From assembly GCF_024584435.1 (NCBI RefSeq), contig NZ_CP102197.1:2108001-2172000 (forward strand): DNA of 64,000 nucleotides. The letters run 5' to 3'. The notes below the pieces were generated by a model, which saw only the letters and a program-made list of their open reading frames with translations, did no database searches and had not been told where the DNA came from. The stretch is from Schaalia odontolytica (GTDB taxonomy: Bacteria > Actinomycetota > Actinomycetes > Actinomycetales > Actinomycetaceae). Of this stretch, positions 7,620 to 15,654 are shown in pieces; the first letter of the stretch is position 1, and each line of letters begins with the position of its first letter. Position numbers and translations under genes: made by a program.

Positions 7620-8851
7620 TGATGGCGCGGAAGATTCCCGGAGCGTGCGCGTCCCGTGTGCCTCGCGTTTGTGTGGGGTGGGCGGGGCGCGCCGCGCGCG
7701 CCCTGACCACGCTCGTTTCCGCGTCCGTGTTGGCTGTGGGTGCTCTTGCCGTGGTGCCCGCCCCCGCGCGGGCCGATGACGTGATCACGACGCAGGAGTA
7801 CTTCTCCTACTACCACCTGGATACTGCCCGGGCGAAGGGGTACACGGGTAAGGGCGTGACGATTGCCCTGATCGATGGGCCCGTTGAGCTTTCTGACCCT
7901 GAGTTGGCGGGTGCGAACATCACCGACAAGAGCCGCTGCACAATTGACGCAACGATTGAGAGCCGTTATCACGGCAGTGAGATGGCGGCTATTCTTGCCT
8001 CTCAGGCGTATGGTGTTGCCCCGGAGGCTACGATCTATTCTTATCAGAATGCATCGCCCGAGGACACTGCGTCAGGATCGTGTCTTCAGGGCACCAAGCA
8101 GCTTCATAGTGTTGCTAGTTTGATTAACAGTGCTATCGATGATGGTGCTCAGATCATTTCTGCGTCGTTTGGGAGTAGTGACACCAGTGACGAGCTGAAG
8201 TGGGCTGTCGCTCGCGCTATGGGCGAGGGTGTCATCATCGTCAACTCGGCGGGTAACACCGGTGCCGATAACAACAGCAGTCAGCTGAGTCAGTGGTCGG
8301 GGGTCGTGGGTGTTTCGGCAATCACGACTTCCGGGGAACGGGCTGACTACTCCTCATGGGGTAACGGTGTGACGACGGCTGCTGTTGGTGGTCCGCTCAA
8401 GGTACGGGACTTCGATACTGGAAAGACAGCTGTCACCAGAGGCACGTCGAATTCGGCGGCGATTGTTTCTGGGATGTTGGCGTTGGCTCGGCAGAAGTGG
8501 CCGGATGCTACGGCCAATCAGCTGTTGCAGGTGTTGACGCAGACCGCGCTGAATCCGAATCATGAGTGGAATCAGTACACCGGGTATGGCCCGATTGATG
8601 GGGGTGCGTTGGTGAATACTGATCCGTCGCAGTATCCGGATGAGAATCCTTTGGCTCAGAAGGAGGGGGGTTCTCAGCCGACTGCTCAGGATGTTCAGGA
8701 TTATGGTGATGGGTTGGTCTCACCGATCGAGGTTACCGCCGACTCCTCCTATGTCTACCGTGGCACTAACGAGTCGTTCTTGGCCCCTGGCGACCTCGGT
8801 GGTACGAACCCGGTTCACCTGGGAACCAGTCCGAGGTACCACCGCAAGTGA
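7619..8851 (+). CDS. Mycosin-like subtilisin protease, copy 2
   Basis: 410 residues from ATG 7619, overlapping the preceding stop by one base (TGATG). It is a tandem paralog of the previous gene: the signal-peptide region, the segment from VITTQEYFSYYHLD to KGVTIALID, and the C-terminal part are almost the same. The regions around the catalytic His (SRYHGSEMAA) and Ser (RGTSNSAAIVSG) have diverged. The D/H/S triad is intact. Like copy 1 it has no terminal membrane helix and ends HLGTSPRYHRK. The divergence close to the active site suggests altered specificity after duplication; this is inference. Confidence 0.86.
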   Translation: MMARKIPGACASRVPRVCVGWAGRAARALTTLVSASVLAVGALAVVPAPARADDVITTQEYFSYYHLDTARAKGYTGKGVTIALIDGPVELSDPELAGANITDKSRCTIDATIESRYHGSEMAAILASQAYGVAPEATIYSYQNASPEDTASGSCLQGTKQLHSVASLINSAIDDGAQIISASFGSSDTSDELKWAVARAMGEGVIIVNSAGNTGADNNSSQLSQWSGVVGVSAITTSGERADYSSWGNGVTTAAVGGPLKVRDFDTGKTAVTRGTSNSAAIVSGMLALARQKWPDATANQLLQVLTQTALNPNHEWNQYTGYGPIDGGALVNTDPSQYPDENPLAQKEGGSQPTAQDVQDYGDGLVSPIEVTADSSYVYRGTNESFLAPGDLGGTNPVHLGTSPRYHRK

Positions 8852-8852
8852 C

Positions 8853-8888
8853 CATGGCCCGCGGCGCCCCGGGGCGCCGCGGGCCATG
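8853..8888 (+). terminator. 36-bp perfect palindrome after the protease pair
   Basis: Bases 8853-8870 and 8871-8888 are exact reverse complements (CATGGCCCGCGGCGCCCC on the left), with no spacer. It starts two bases after the protease stop. There is no T tract, so it is either a factor-assisted terminator or an RNA-stabilising hairpin. Confidence 0.55.
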
Positions 8889-8989
8889 TCTGGTGGGAGC
8901 GCGATCTCACGCAGAGACTTGTAGACGGCCTGCAACGGGTGTAGATTTACTTAAAAAGCACTGGTGATCTATCCCATCAAGGTCTTCGC

Positions 8990-11041
8990 ATGAATGCTCC
9001 TCACCGCGGACTGTGGCAGCGCCTCGGCGCCGCCGCCCTGTCCGGACTCATCATTACTGCCCTCGCCCCCAGCGCCCTCGCCGCCCCCGCAGGAGAACGC
9101 GCAACCCACGGCGACATGGAACCCAGCGCCGTCGCCGACTCGCAACCGGAGAGCGGTACGGGTGCGCAGGAAGAAACCGACAACACGGGCAGCGACAAGT
9201 CGGAACCCACAGGAACGGGCGCGCTCCCCGAGGCCTCGCCCGAGACGCAGGACGAACTCAACGCCACTGTCTACGAATTCCCCGGAACGGAAGGCCCCAC
9301 CCGGATCCACGTCCTCACGATCGGCTCCGCCGACGCCATCATGCTGGAATCGCGCGGCGTCTTCGCCATGGTCGACAGCGCCGAAGGAATCGGCGCCCCC
9401 GACGGAAGCGACCCGCGCTACCCCCTGCGCGAAGGAATCGTCCCCGCCAACGTCGGAGACACCAACCGGGTCCTGCGATACATGATCGACCACGGGGTAA
9501 CCTCCTCGAACCTGGCGTTCTACCTGGGCACCCACGCCCACTCCGACCACATCGACAACGCCGACGACATCATCAGGCGCTTCCGCCCCAAGGTCATCTT
9601 CACCCCCGAATACTCCGACCGCTGGATCACCAACCCCAACGGCCTCTGGGACAACCAGTGGGTCTACGACAACATGGTCGAGGCCGCCCACTGGGCCGAA
9701 GCAACCTACGGCGCCCAATTCGTCCAGCACGTCGACGGCTACAACACGCACGTCACGCTCGGCGACATGGACGTGCAGCTGATCCCCTTCGACCCCGAAG
9801 AAAAGTACAAGGTCAGGGGAACAACCGACGCCAACCTCATGGGATGGGGAGCGAAAGTCACCGCCTTCGGACGCACCGCCTTCCTGGCCGCCGACCTCAT
9901 GGACACCGAGGCCGACTGGGTCACGCACAACGGCTACGAGGCGCGCGTCGCGCGAGCCGTCGGAAAGGTCGACGTGCTCAAGGCCGGACACCACGGCCTG
10001 CGAAGCTCAAACTTCGCCCCCTTCATGGAGGCGCTGGACCCGTCCATGATCATCCAAACCGGCACCGAAGCCTATGCCGCCGACAGCCTCACCACCAGCG
10101 TCATCCACGGCCAGGCCACCTGGGCGCCCGCCGCCGAGCTATGGGACAACGGAAAAATCCCCTCCGTGATCGCAACCTTCACCTCCTCCGGGATCTCCTA
10201 CAACGACCTGACGAAGGCCTCGTGGGGACACGAATACGACGCGGAACAACCGCGAGCCTGGTGGTTCCAGGCGGGGCGCCCCGCGCCGACAACCGGATGG
10301 TGGCAAGGACGCAGCGGCAGCTGGTACTACTTCGCGGGCAAACCCTCCGCCGAAGCCTCCACGTGGGTCAGCGACAACGGCCAGTGGTACTGGATGGGCG
10401 CCACCGGAGCCATGGCCTCCTCCGAATGGATCTCGGACGGAAACGGCCTCTACTACATCGACTCGGCCGGACACCCCTCCTCCGCGAGCGGATGGACCCA
10501 GAACGACGGCGCCTGGTACTACCTGCGTGACGGCCGCGCACACACCGGGTGGCTCAACGACCGGGGAACCTGGTACCTCCTCGACCCCGCGAGCGGCCAA
10601 ATGGTTACCGGCTGGGGCCAAGTCGACGGCTCCTGGTACCACATGGACTCCTCCGGCCACATGACCACCGGCTGGATCAACGACGGCGGCGCGTGGTACT
10701 ACCTGCGAGGCAGCGGACAGATGGCCACCGGATGGCTGGCCAACGGAGGCTCCTGGTACTACCTGGGCGCGTCGGGCGCAATGCGCACCGGCTGGTTCCA
10801 GGACGCCGGCTCCTGGTACTACGCCGACCCCTCCGGCGCCATGGTCACCGGGTGGCTGGCCAGCGGAGGCTCCTGGTACTACCTCGGGGCCTCCGGCGCC
10901 ATGGTCACCGGGTGGCTCCCCAGCGCGGGCTCCTGGTACTACCTGAGCGAGGACGGAAGCATGGTGACCGGACGGGTCCTCATCGCAGGCCGATACTCGG
11001 ACTTCTCCGCGTCGGGCAGCTGGCTCGGCTACACCCCCTGA
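8990..11041 (+). CDS. Secreted metallo-beta-lactamase-fold protein with choline-binding-type repeats
   Basis: 683 residues. A signal peptide ends near ALAAPAG and is followed by an acidic/Ser-Thr linker to about residue 90. Residues 95-420 form an MBL-fold domain with HAHSDH at 182-187, AADLMD at about 300-305 and GHHG at 333-336, a complete metal-site set. From about 425 to 670 there are some ten tandem repeats of roughly 20 residues (pattern TGW-x-GSWYYL-x-SGAM), the cell-wall-binding/choline-binding repeat type. The same order of domains occurs in pneumococcal Pce (phosphorylcholine esterase), so a surface hydrolase acting on wall-linked choline or another phosphodiester is plausible. That activity is inferred. 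A hairpin follows the stop. Confidence 0.85.
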   Translation: MNAPHRGLWQRLGAAALSGLIITALAPSALAAPAGERATHGDMEPSAVADSQPESGTGAQEETDNTGSDKSEPTGTGALPEASPETQDELNATVYEFPGTEGPTRIHVLTIGSADAIMLESRGVFAMVDSAEGIGAPDGSDPRYPLREGIVPANVGDTNRVLRYMIDHGVTSSNLAFYLGTHAHSDHIDNADDIIRRFRPKVIFTPEYSDRWITNPNGLWDNQWVYDNMVEAAHWAEATYGAQFVQHVDGYNTHVTLGDMDVQLIPFDPEEKYKVRGTTDANLMGWGAKVTAFGRTAFLAADLMDTEADWVTHNGYEARVARAVGKVDVLKAGHHGLRSSNFAPFMEALDPSMIIQTGTEAYAADSLTTSVIHGQATWAPAAELWDNGKIPSVIATFTSSGISYNDLTKASWGHEYDAEQPRAWWFQAGRPAPTTGWWQGRSGSWYYFAGKPSAEASTWVSDNGQWYWMGATGAMASSEWISDGNGLYYIDSAGHPSSASGWTQNDGAWYYLRDGRAHTGWLNDRGTWYLLDPASGQMVTGWGQVDGSWYHMDSSGHMTTGWINDGGAWYYLRGSGQMATGWLANGGSWYYLGASGAMRTGWFQDAGSWYYADPSGAMVTGWLASGGSWYYLGASGAMVTGWLPSAGSWYYLSEDGSMVTGRVLIAGRYSDFSASGSWLGYTP

Positions 11042-11102
11042 CGCCTCGGCAACTTCCTCACACAAGCGCCGCCCACCGCGAATCAACGCAGGTGGGCGGC
11101 GC
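11015..11102 (+). repeat. 88-bp direct repeat, left copy
   Basis: Covers the last codons of the MBL/choline-binding-type gene (GSWLGYTP and stop) plus its terminator hairpin. It recurs at 12739-12826 with three mismatches that I can count, offset by 1724 bp. The two copies bracket the AAA ATPase and the truncated RloB-like gene. Confidence 0.9.
11066..11102 (+). terminator. Hairpin after the MBL/choline-binding-type gene
   Basis: Twelve-base arms GCGCCGCCCACC (11066-11077) and its exact complement at 11091-11102 enclose a 13-base loop. No T run follows. The duplicated copy near 12790-12826 has a damaged left arm. Confidence 0.6.
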
Positions 11103-11236
11103 CTACGTTGGGTGCTGTTTCGTGGGCCGGTAGGTTGAACGGAGGGCTCTGAGGTCCTGTCATGACGTAGGACACCTAGATTCCATTCCTGAAAAGATGT
11201 AGAATTTTTACAAATAAACGGGAAAGTGGGAGAGTG

Positions 11237-12553
11237 ATGCTGCGAGTCCTTCATCTCGACAACTGGAAGTCCTTTTCGGAGCCGGTCGACTTCACGATGA
11301 TTGCGGGCAAGGAGACTCGCCACGGCGAGACGCTCTACCTGGGTAGCAAGAACCGTGTGCTTCCCGTTGCCGCGATCTACGGCGCGAATGCGGCGGGAAA
11401 ATCCACTCTCCTCGACGCGCTCGCTCACCTGCAGGCCATGCTGCGCGAGCCGCGCAAGCGCGGGCAGCGCCTGCACTATCACCCACACCTTCTCTTCGGT
11501 GCCGACAAGCCCAGCGTCATCGGCGCCGAGATCGTTCTCGACGTCCAGGATGCGACATCGAATAGAAAGGCCATCGTCTACTACGAGGTGGCGTTCAACG
11601 CGGAACACGTCGTTGAGGAGTCTCTGTATCGCGTGCGCTCGGAAGACGAGCAGGCCGTCTTTGAACGCCACGGCCAGGAGATCTCTCTCTACGGCGATCT
11701 AGAAGACGACGTGGCGCTCGACGCCGTGTCGAAGACCGTTCAACCAAATCGTCTCTTCCTCGAAACCTGCTTCAACGCGGGACTCATTGACGATGAGCAA
11801 AGGCTACTCGGATCCGTGATCGCGTGGTTCCAACGTCTGACGATTGTTGGACGCGGATCGCGTTATATCCTCATGCCGCAGCAAATCGCGCATGACGAGG
11901 ACTTTCGTGCCGCAGTCGGGAAGGGGCTCACAGTCGCCGACACCGGTATTTCCGACATCTGCTTCACCGTTGTGCCTCGAGCCAAGGTACCCGCGGAAGA
12001 CAAAGTCCTAGATGAGGTCGAGAGCCAGCTCACCGACAACAGGTCCGAGGTGTACCTGAATGCGGAAAACGGAGCCGTCTTTCGCGCTCGGCTGGGCGCG
12101 GAGGGAGATGTTGTATACGAGCGCTTCGTAACCGTACACACGGGCGGAGGCAATGAGTTCCGTCTTCCTCTCGAACAGGAATCTGACGGGAGCATCCGTT
12201 ATCTGCATCTGCTCCCCATCCTGTATTGGGCGGGAACAAAACAGCGGTCGGGGGTGTACCTGATTGATGAACTTGAAGACTCGCTCCATCCCAAGCTCAC
12301 GGAGGAACTCATCCGGTTGTTCCTGGATGCGTCGGGGCCGGACGAGCAACGACAGCTCATCTTTACGACGCACGAGCTTCACCTCCTGCGTGTTGACCTT
12401 CTGCGGCGAGACGAGATTTGGCTGGTGGAGAAGAATGATCACCGGTCAGAACTCACGAGGCTCACGGACTTCCCTGCGTCCGACATCCGATCGGGCAGTG
12501 ACCTGCAGCGGATGTACATGTCGGGCCGCCTCGGCGGCATACCGCGGCTGTAG
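11237..12553 (+). CDS. AAA15-family ATPase (RloA/AbiLi-like)
   Basis: 438 residues from ATG 11237; GTG 11234 is adjacent and possible. Walker A is GANAAGKST at 49-57, the Walker B region is YLIDELEDSLHP, and FTTHE follows as a switch histidine, the layout of COG1106 (AAA15) ATPases. The next gene starts nine bases downstream and resembles the N-terminus of RloB. RloA/RloB and AbiLi/AbiLii pairs are known abortive-infection or restriction-linked genes, so an anti-phage role is likely for the original pair. Upstream DNA (about 11180-11225) and the gene itself look less G+C-rich than the neighbours, which fits transfer. With RloB broken, the current system is probably inactive or relies on another copy. 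Confidence 0.83.
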   Translation: MLRVLHLDNWKSFSEPVDFTMIAGKETRHGETLYLGSKNRVLPVAAIYGANAAGKSTLLDALAHLQAMLREPRKRGQRLHYHPHLLFGADKPSVIGAEIVLDVQDATSNRKAIVYYEVAFNAEHVVEESLYRVRSEDEQAVFERHGQEISLYGDLEDDVALDAVSKTVQPNRLFLETCFNAGLIDDEQRLLGSVIAWFQRLTIVGRGSRYILMPQQIAHDEDFRAAVGKGLTVADTGISDICFTVVPRAKVPAEDKVLDEVESQLTDNRSEVYLNAENGAVFRARLGAEGDVVYERFVTVHTGGGNEFRLPLEQESDGSIRYLHLLPILYWAGTKQRSGVYLIDELEDSLHPKLTEELIRLFLDASGPDEQRQLIFTTHELHLLRVDLLRRDEIWLVEKNDHRSELTRLTDFPASDIRSGSDLQRMYMSGRLGGIPRL

Positions 12554-12561
12554 GGGTTGTG

Positions 12562-12735
12562 ATGGGTAAGAAACGACAAGCTCCAACGAGGAAAACTTTG
12601 CGTGGGTCCAGGGGGCGCTCTCATAGCAAACAGGTGAAGCCACTTGTCGTTCTTGCAGTTGAAGGGGCGACAGAGAAGAAGTACTTGAACTTGATCGCAT
12701 GGCTCGACCAGGTTGTGCCGCGACGCTCCGAATAG
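12562..12735 (+). pseudogene. Truncated RloB-like protein (N-terminal remnant)
   Basis: ATG 12562 opens a 57-residue frame that stops at TAG 12733. It begins with a basic stretch (GKKRQAP, RGSRGRSHSK), then a hydrophobic strand VKPLVVLAVEGATEKKYL, which matches the start of the RloB/AbiLii TOPRIM-like fold (a beta strand ending in EG-x-TE-x-x-Y). Full-length RloB is about 200 residues, so most of the protein is missing. Four bases after the stop begins the 88-bp duplicate of the upstream gene's 3' end, so the truncation coincides with a recombination junction. Confidence 0.78.
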
Positions 12736-12738
12736 GAC

Positions 12739-12826
12739 GGCAGCTGGCTCGGCTACACCCCCTGACGCCTCGGCAACTTCCTCACGTAAGCGCGGCCCAC
12801 CGCGAATCAACGCAGGTGGGCGGCGC
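12739..12826 (+). repeat. 88-bp direct repeat, right copy
   Basis: A second copy of 11015-11102 starting four bases after the RloB remnant's stop. It still encodes GSWLGYTP and a stop in its own frame but has no gene upstream to belong to. Differences include 12786, 12787 and 12794. Confidence 0.9.
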
Positions 12827-12873
12827 TTGCCCGTTGTACCGTGAGAGGACCAATCCTGAGCGAAAGGCCACTC

Positions 12874-13974
12874 ATGACGTTCCCTCGCGCCCGCCTCACA
12901 GCGGCCCTGACGATGACTGTCGCGACCGCCGTGGCCTCGTCCCTCGCTCTCGTCGGGACCGCCCGCGCCGACGATACTCAGTCCGCCGCCGAGCAGTCCA
13001 TGGACTCCTGGACGCCGGGGAACACCCTTCCCCTGAGTAACTCCAAGTCGGTCGAGGCCTCGTCCGTGAGTGCCTCCACCCTGACCTTCCCCGCCGCGAC
13101 CGACGAACAGACCAAGATCTTCATCCTGTCCTCCGACTCCTCGGACGCGATCCTCATCGAGAGCGGAGGCTGGTACGGAATCATTGACGGCGGCGAGGAC
13201 GCCGACCTGCCCGACGGCTCCGACCCCCGCTACCCCGTGCGCACCGGCACGGCCGCCGCCGCCGGGTCCACGACCGAGTGGCTGATGCAATACCTTGACG
13301 ACCAGGGACTCAACGACACCAACGTGGCCTTCTACCTGGGCACCCACGCCCACTCCGACCACATCGCCGCCGAGGTCGGCGAGGTCGACATGCTCAAAGC
13401 AGGCCACCACGGGGCGGAATCCTCCAACTCCGTCCCATTCATGGCCGCCCTGCACCCCGGCGCAATCATCCAGACGGGTGCCGCATCCCACAGCCCCGAC
13501 CGCCTGTCCTTCCTGGTCCTCCACGGCGACACCAAGTGGTTTCCCATGGGCAACATCTGGGAATCATTGAACGTCCCGGCGCTCGTGTGCGTCTTCGCCG
13601 ACGACGAGATCCAATACGACGGCGTCGCCCACGCGCAGTGGGGACACGAGTACGAGTCCGAGAACCCGCGCGCCTGGTGGTTCCGGGCGGGCCGCCCCGC
13701 CGCGACGACCGGCTGGTGGGACGGACCCTCTGGCAACCGCTACTACTTCGACGGCTCCGCGTCAGCCCTGGCCAACCAGTGGGCAGTCATCGACGGGGTC
13801 ACCTACCACTTCGACGCGACCGGCGCGCTCGACGCCACCGCCTCCACCCTCACGGGTTCCGGCGTCGCAGGCTCCTTCGCCGCCAGCGCGTGGCGGTACG
13901 TCCTCCTCGGCGCGGCGCTCACCGCCCTCGCCGGAGCGGGCGTCGCGATCGCGGGGCGCATGGGCGGGAGCTGA
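12874..13974 (+). CDS. MBL-fold surface protein with internal deletion and C-terminal membrane helix
   Basis: 366 residues from ATG 12874. A signal peptide ends around ARADDTQ. The MBL core starts normally with HAHSDH at 158-163, but GHHG follows at 177-180, only 14 residues later. In the paralog at 8990 the interval is 146 residues, so about 132 residues, including the AADLMD metal-ligand segment, are gone without a frameshift. The remainder (SSNSVPFMAALHPG, ARAWWFRAGRPAATTGWW) stays closely parallel. Only one or two degenerate choline-binding-type repeats remain. The chain ends in a hydrophobic helix (YVLLGAALTALAGAGVAIAG) and RMGGS. It is probably anchored and catalytically dead, perhaps a binding protein. 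Confidence 0.82.
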   Translation: MTFPRARLTAALTMTVATAVASSLALVGTARADDTQSAAEQSMDSWTPGNTLPLSNSKSVEASSVSASTLTFPAATDEQTKIFILSSDSSDAILIESGGWYGIIDGGEDADLPDGSDPRYPVRTGTAAAAGSTTEWLMQYLDDQGLNDTNVAFYLGTHAHSDHIAAEVGEVDMLKAGHHGAESSNSVPFMAALHPGAIIQTGAASHSPDRLSFLVLHGDTKWFPMGNIWESLNVPALVCVFADDEIQYDGVAHAQWGHEYESENPRAWWFRAGRPAATTGWWDGPSGNRYYFDGSASALANQWAVIDGVTYHFDATGALDATASTLTGSGVAGSFAASAWRYVLLGAALTALAGAGVAIAGRMGGS

Positions 13975-13986
13975 GGCTGGCGCGAC

Positions 13987-14499
13987 CTAGCGCGCCTCGT
14001 CCAGCTGGTGGAAGATCGCGCCCAGCAGGGGAGTGAGGACCTCGAGCGTGTCCAGCGCCCCACCGCGCGACCCCGGCGAGGAGACCACGAGAACCCCCGA
14101 GGAATCCCGGGCGGTCACGCCCACGACCCCGCGGGACAAGCCCGACAGAGGCGTGTGAGCCAGCCCGTGGGAGCGAATCTGCTCCGCGATACCGGGGATC
14201 TCCACCTCAACCACGTCGCGGACCGCCTCGGGGGCCTCGTTGCCCACCCCGAACCCCGAACCGCCCAGCACCAACACGAAGCGCGCCCCCGCCCCGATCG
14301 CCTCGCGGATCTGCGCTTCCAAGGCACCCCGGCTCTCCGGGACCACGGTCGACGACACCGAACCCAAGCCCGCGCGCTCCAGGGCCTGCGCGCATGCCGG
14401 AGTCGCCCGGTCCTCCTTCGTGCCGGCGTGAATGCGGCTCGAATACACGATGATGCGGGCGTCGATCCGGGAAAGATCGTAGGAGACGGGCTTGGGCAT
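13987..14499 (-). CDS. MogA/MoaB-type molybdopterin-binding protein
   Basis: 170 residues from ATG 14499, which has GGAGGA just upstream. The frame stays open further upstream but without a comparable ribosome site. The family motifs are a central LVLGGSGFGVGNEAPEAV (GG-x-G and the PEA segment), GLSRGVVGV and VVSSPGSRGG. In the family such proteins adenylate molybdopterin before Mo insertion. It lies opposite modA and converges with the MBL gene. Together with modA/modBC it continues the Mo-cofactor set that was broken off after mobA. MogA and MoaB cannot be separated by eye, so no symbol is given. Confidence 0.83.
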   Translation of the reverse strand: MPKPVSYDLSRIDARIIVYSSRIHAGTKEDRATPACAQALERAGLGSVSSTVVPESRGALEAQIREAIGAGARFVLVLGGSGFGVGNEAPEAVRDVVEVEIPGIAEQIRSHGLAHTPLSGLSRGVVGVTARDSSGVLVVSSPGSRGGALDTLEVLTPLLGAIFHQLDEAR

Positions 14500-14847
14500 G
14501 ATGTCCTCCGAGGAGCAGCGGGTGCTTTCACCGCCGATCCTAGTCCCTGAGACGGCGGCGGGCGGAGCCTGAGAGCGCCGATAGGAACCTGGCGCATTAA
14601 GTGCGTTGTGCGGCCGTGAAAAATAGTCTTTGGGTGCCGTGCCGCCGGGCTGCTCCGTCGGCGTGTGGGTCGGGTTGGGGGCCAATGGACGAAAAGAAAG
14701 GGGTGTAGGCACTTTTAATGGCCTTTCGCCTTCCTTGAGCTATCAAGGAAAAGTAACGAACTGGGCGCTGTTGGCCCGCGGCGTTGCGCGTGGAGAATCC
14801 CCTTGTTAGATTAAACTCGTCGCATCCCCACTCAAAAGGAGACTCGC
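14500..14847. other. Divergent intergenic region between mog-like gene and modA
   Basis: 348 bases without a credible gene. Contains the hairpin-like operator candidate at 14731-14750 and the AAAAGGAG ribosome site of modA (about 14833-14840). Both promoters must be here; I see no convincing -35/-10 pair. Confidence 0.6.
14731..14750. promoter_or_regulatory. Inverted repeat, candidate operator for the mod genes
   Basis: TTCCTTGA and TCAAGGAA are perfect inverted arms separated by GCTA. It sits about 97 bases before the modA start, in the shared upstream region of the mog-like gene. It is not the E. coli ModE box. Symmetry and position suggest a dimeric regulator site, possibly for the HTH-MoaD protein. 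Confidence 0.4.
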
Positions 14848-15645
14848 GTGCGTTCCCTGCGCATCCTGCCCGTCCTCGGCGCCGCCGCCCTCGCCCTGGC
14901 CGCCTGCGCCGGCGGGACGAGCCCCGCGACCGACACCTCCTCGTCCGAGGCCACCGGGGCGCCCGCCAAGGAAACCGTCCTCAACGTCTACGCCGCCGCC
15001 TCGCTGACCGAAACCTTCGGCGAACTCGAGAAGACCTTCGAGGCGGCCAACCCCGGCGTCGACGTCCGCTTCAACTTCGCGGGTTCCCAGGACCTCGTCG
15101 CCCAGCTCGGTGAGGGAGCCGACGTGGACGTCCTGGCCACCGCCAACGAGTCGACCATGAAGAAGACCGCCGACGCCAACCAGGTCGATACCCAGACCGT
15201 CTTCGTCACCAACACCCTCACCCTCATCACCACGCCCGGCAACCCGGCGGGCGTGACCGGCCTGGACTCCTCCCTCGACGGCGTCAAGCTGGTCGTGTGC
15301 GCCCCCGAGGTCCCCTGCGGCAAGCTCACCAAGACCCTCACCGAAAAGCTGGGCGTCACCCTGAACCCCGTCTCCGAGGAACAGGCCGTCACCGACGTGC
15401 GCGGCAAGGTCTCCTCCGGCCAGGCCGACGCCGGAATCGTCTACAAGACGGACGCGCTGGCCGAAGGCGACGCCGTCGACACCGTGCCGATCCAGGGCGC
15501 CGACGAGGCCGTCAACAAGTACCCGATCGCGCTCGTGTCCGCCTCGGCCAACAAGGAACTCGGGCAGAAGTGGATCGACCTGGTCCTCTCCGCCGAGGGA
15601 CAGGCGCTCCTCCAGCGCGCCGGCTTCACGCCCGCCGCGAAGTAG
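14848..15645 (+). CDS. modA: Molybdate-binding lipoprotein ModA
   Basis: 265 residues from GTG 14848 with AAAGGAG upstream. A lipoprotein signal ends in LAAC. The mature protein starts VLNVYAAASLTETF, contains FNFAGSQDLVAQL and GADVDVLATAN, and ends in the SAEGQALLQRAGF-type segment, all ModA features. The AASL and SGSQ-like loops hold the oxyanion in the family; here the second reads AGSQ. ModA captures molybdate or tungstate and hands it to ModBC. The fused permease-ATPase gene starts nine bases after the stop. Confidence 0.93.
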   Translation: MRSLRILPVLGAAALALAACAGGTSPATDTSSSEATGAPAKETVLNVYAAASLTETFGELEKTFEAANPGVDVRFNFAGSQDLVAQLGEGADVDVLATANESTMKKTADANQVDTQTVFVTNTLTLITTPGNPAGVTGLDSSLDGVKLVVCAPEVPCGKLTKTLTEKLGVTLNPVSEEQAVTDVRGKVSSGQADAGIVYKTDALAEGDAVDTVPIQGADEAVNKYPIALVSASANKELGQKWIDLVLSAEGQALLQRAGFTPAAK

Positions 15646-15654
15646 CATCGACGC

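Noticed and set aside
10139-11671. 510-residue open frame on the minus strand
   Set aside because: Mirror of the choline-binding-type repeats, crossing the hairpin and the ATPase start.
11234-12735. Insertion sequence carrying the AAA ATPase
   Set aside because: No transposase and no terminal inverted repeats; the bounding sequence is a direct repeat of the host gene's tail.
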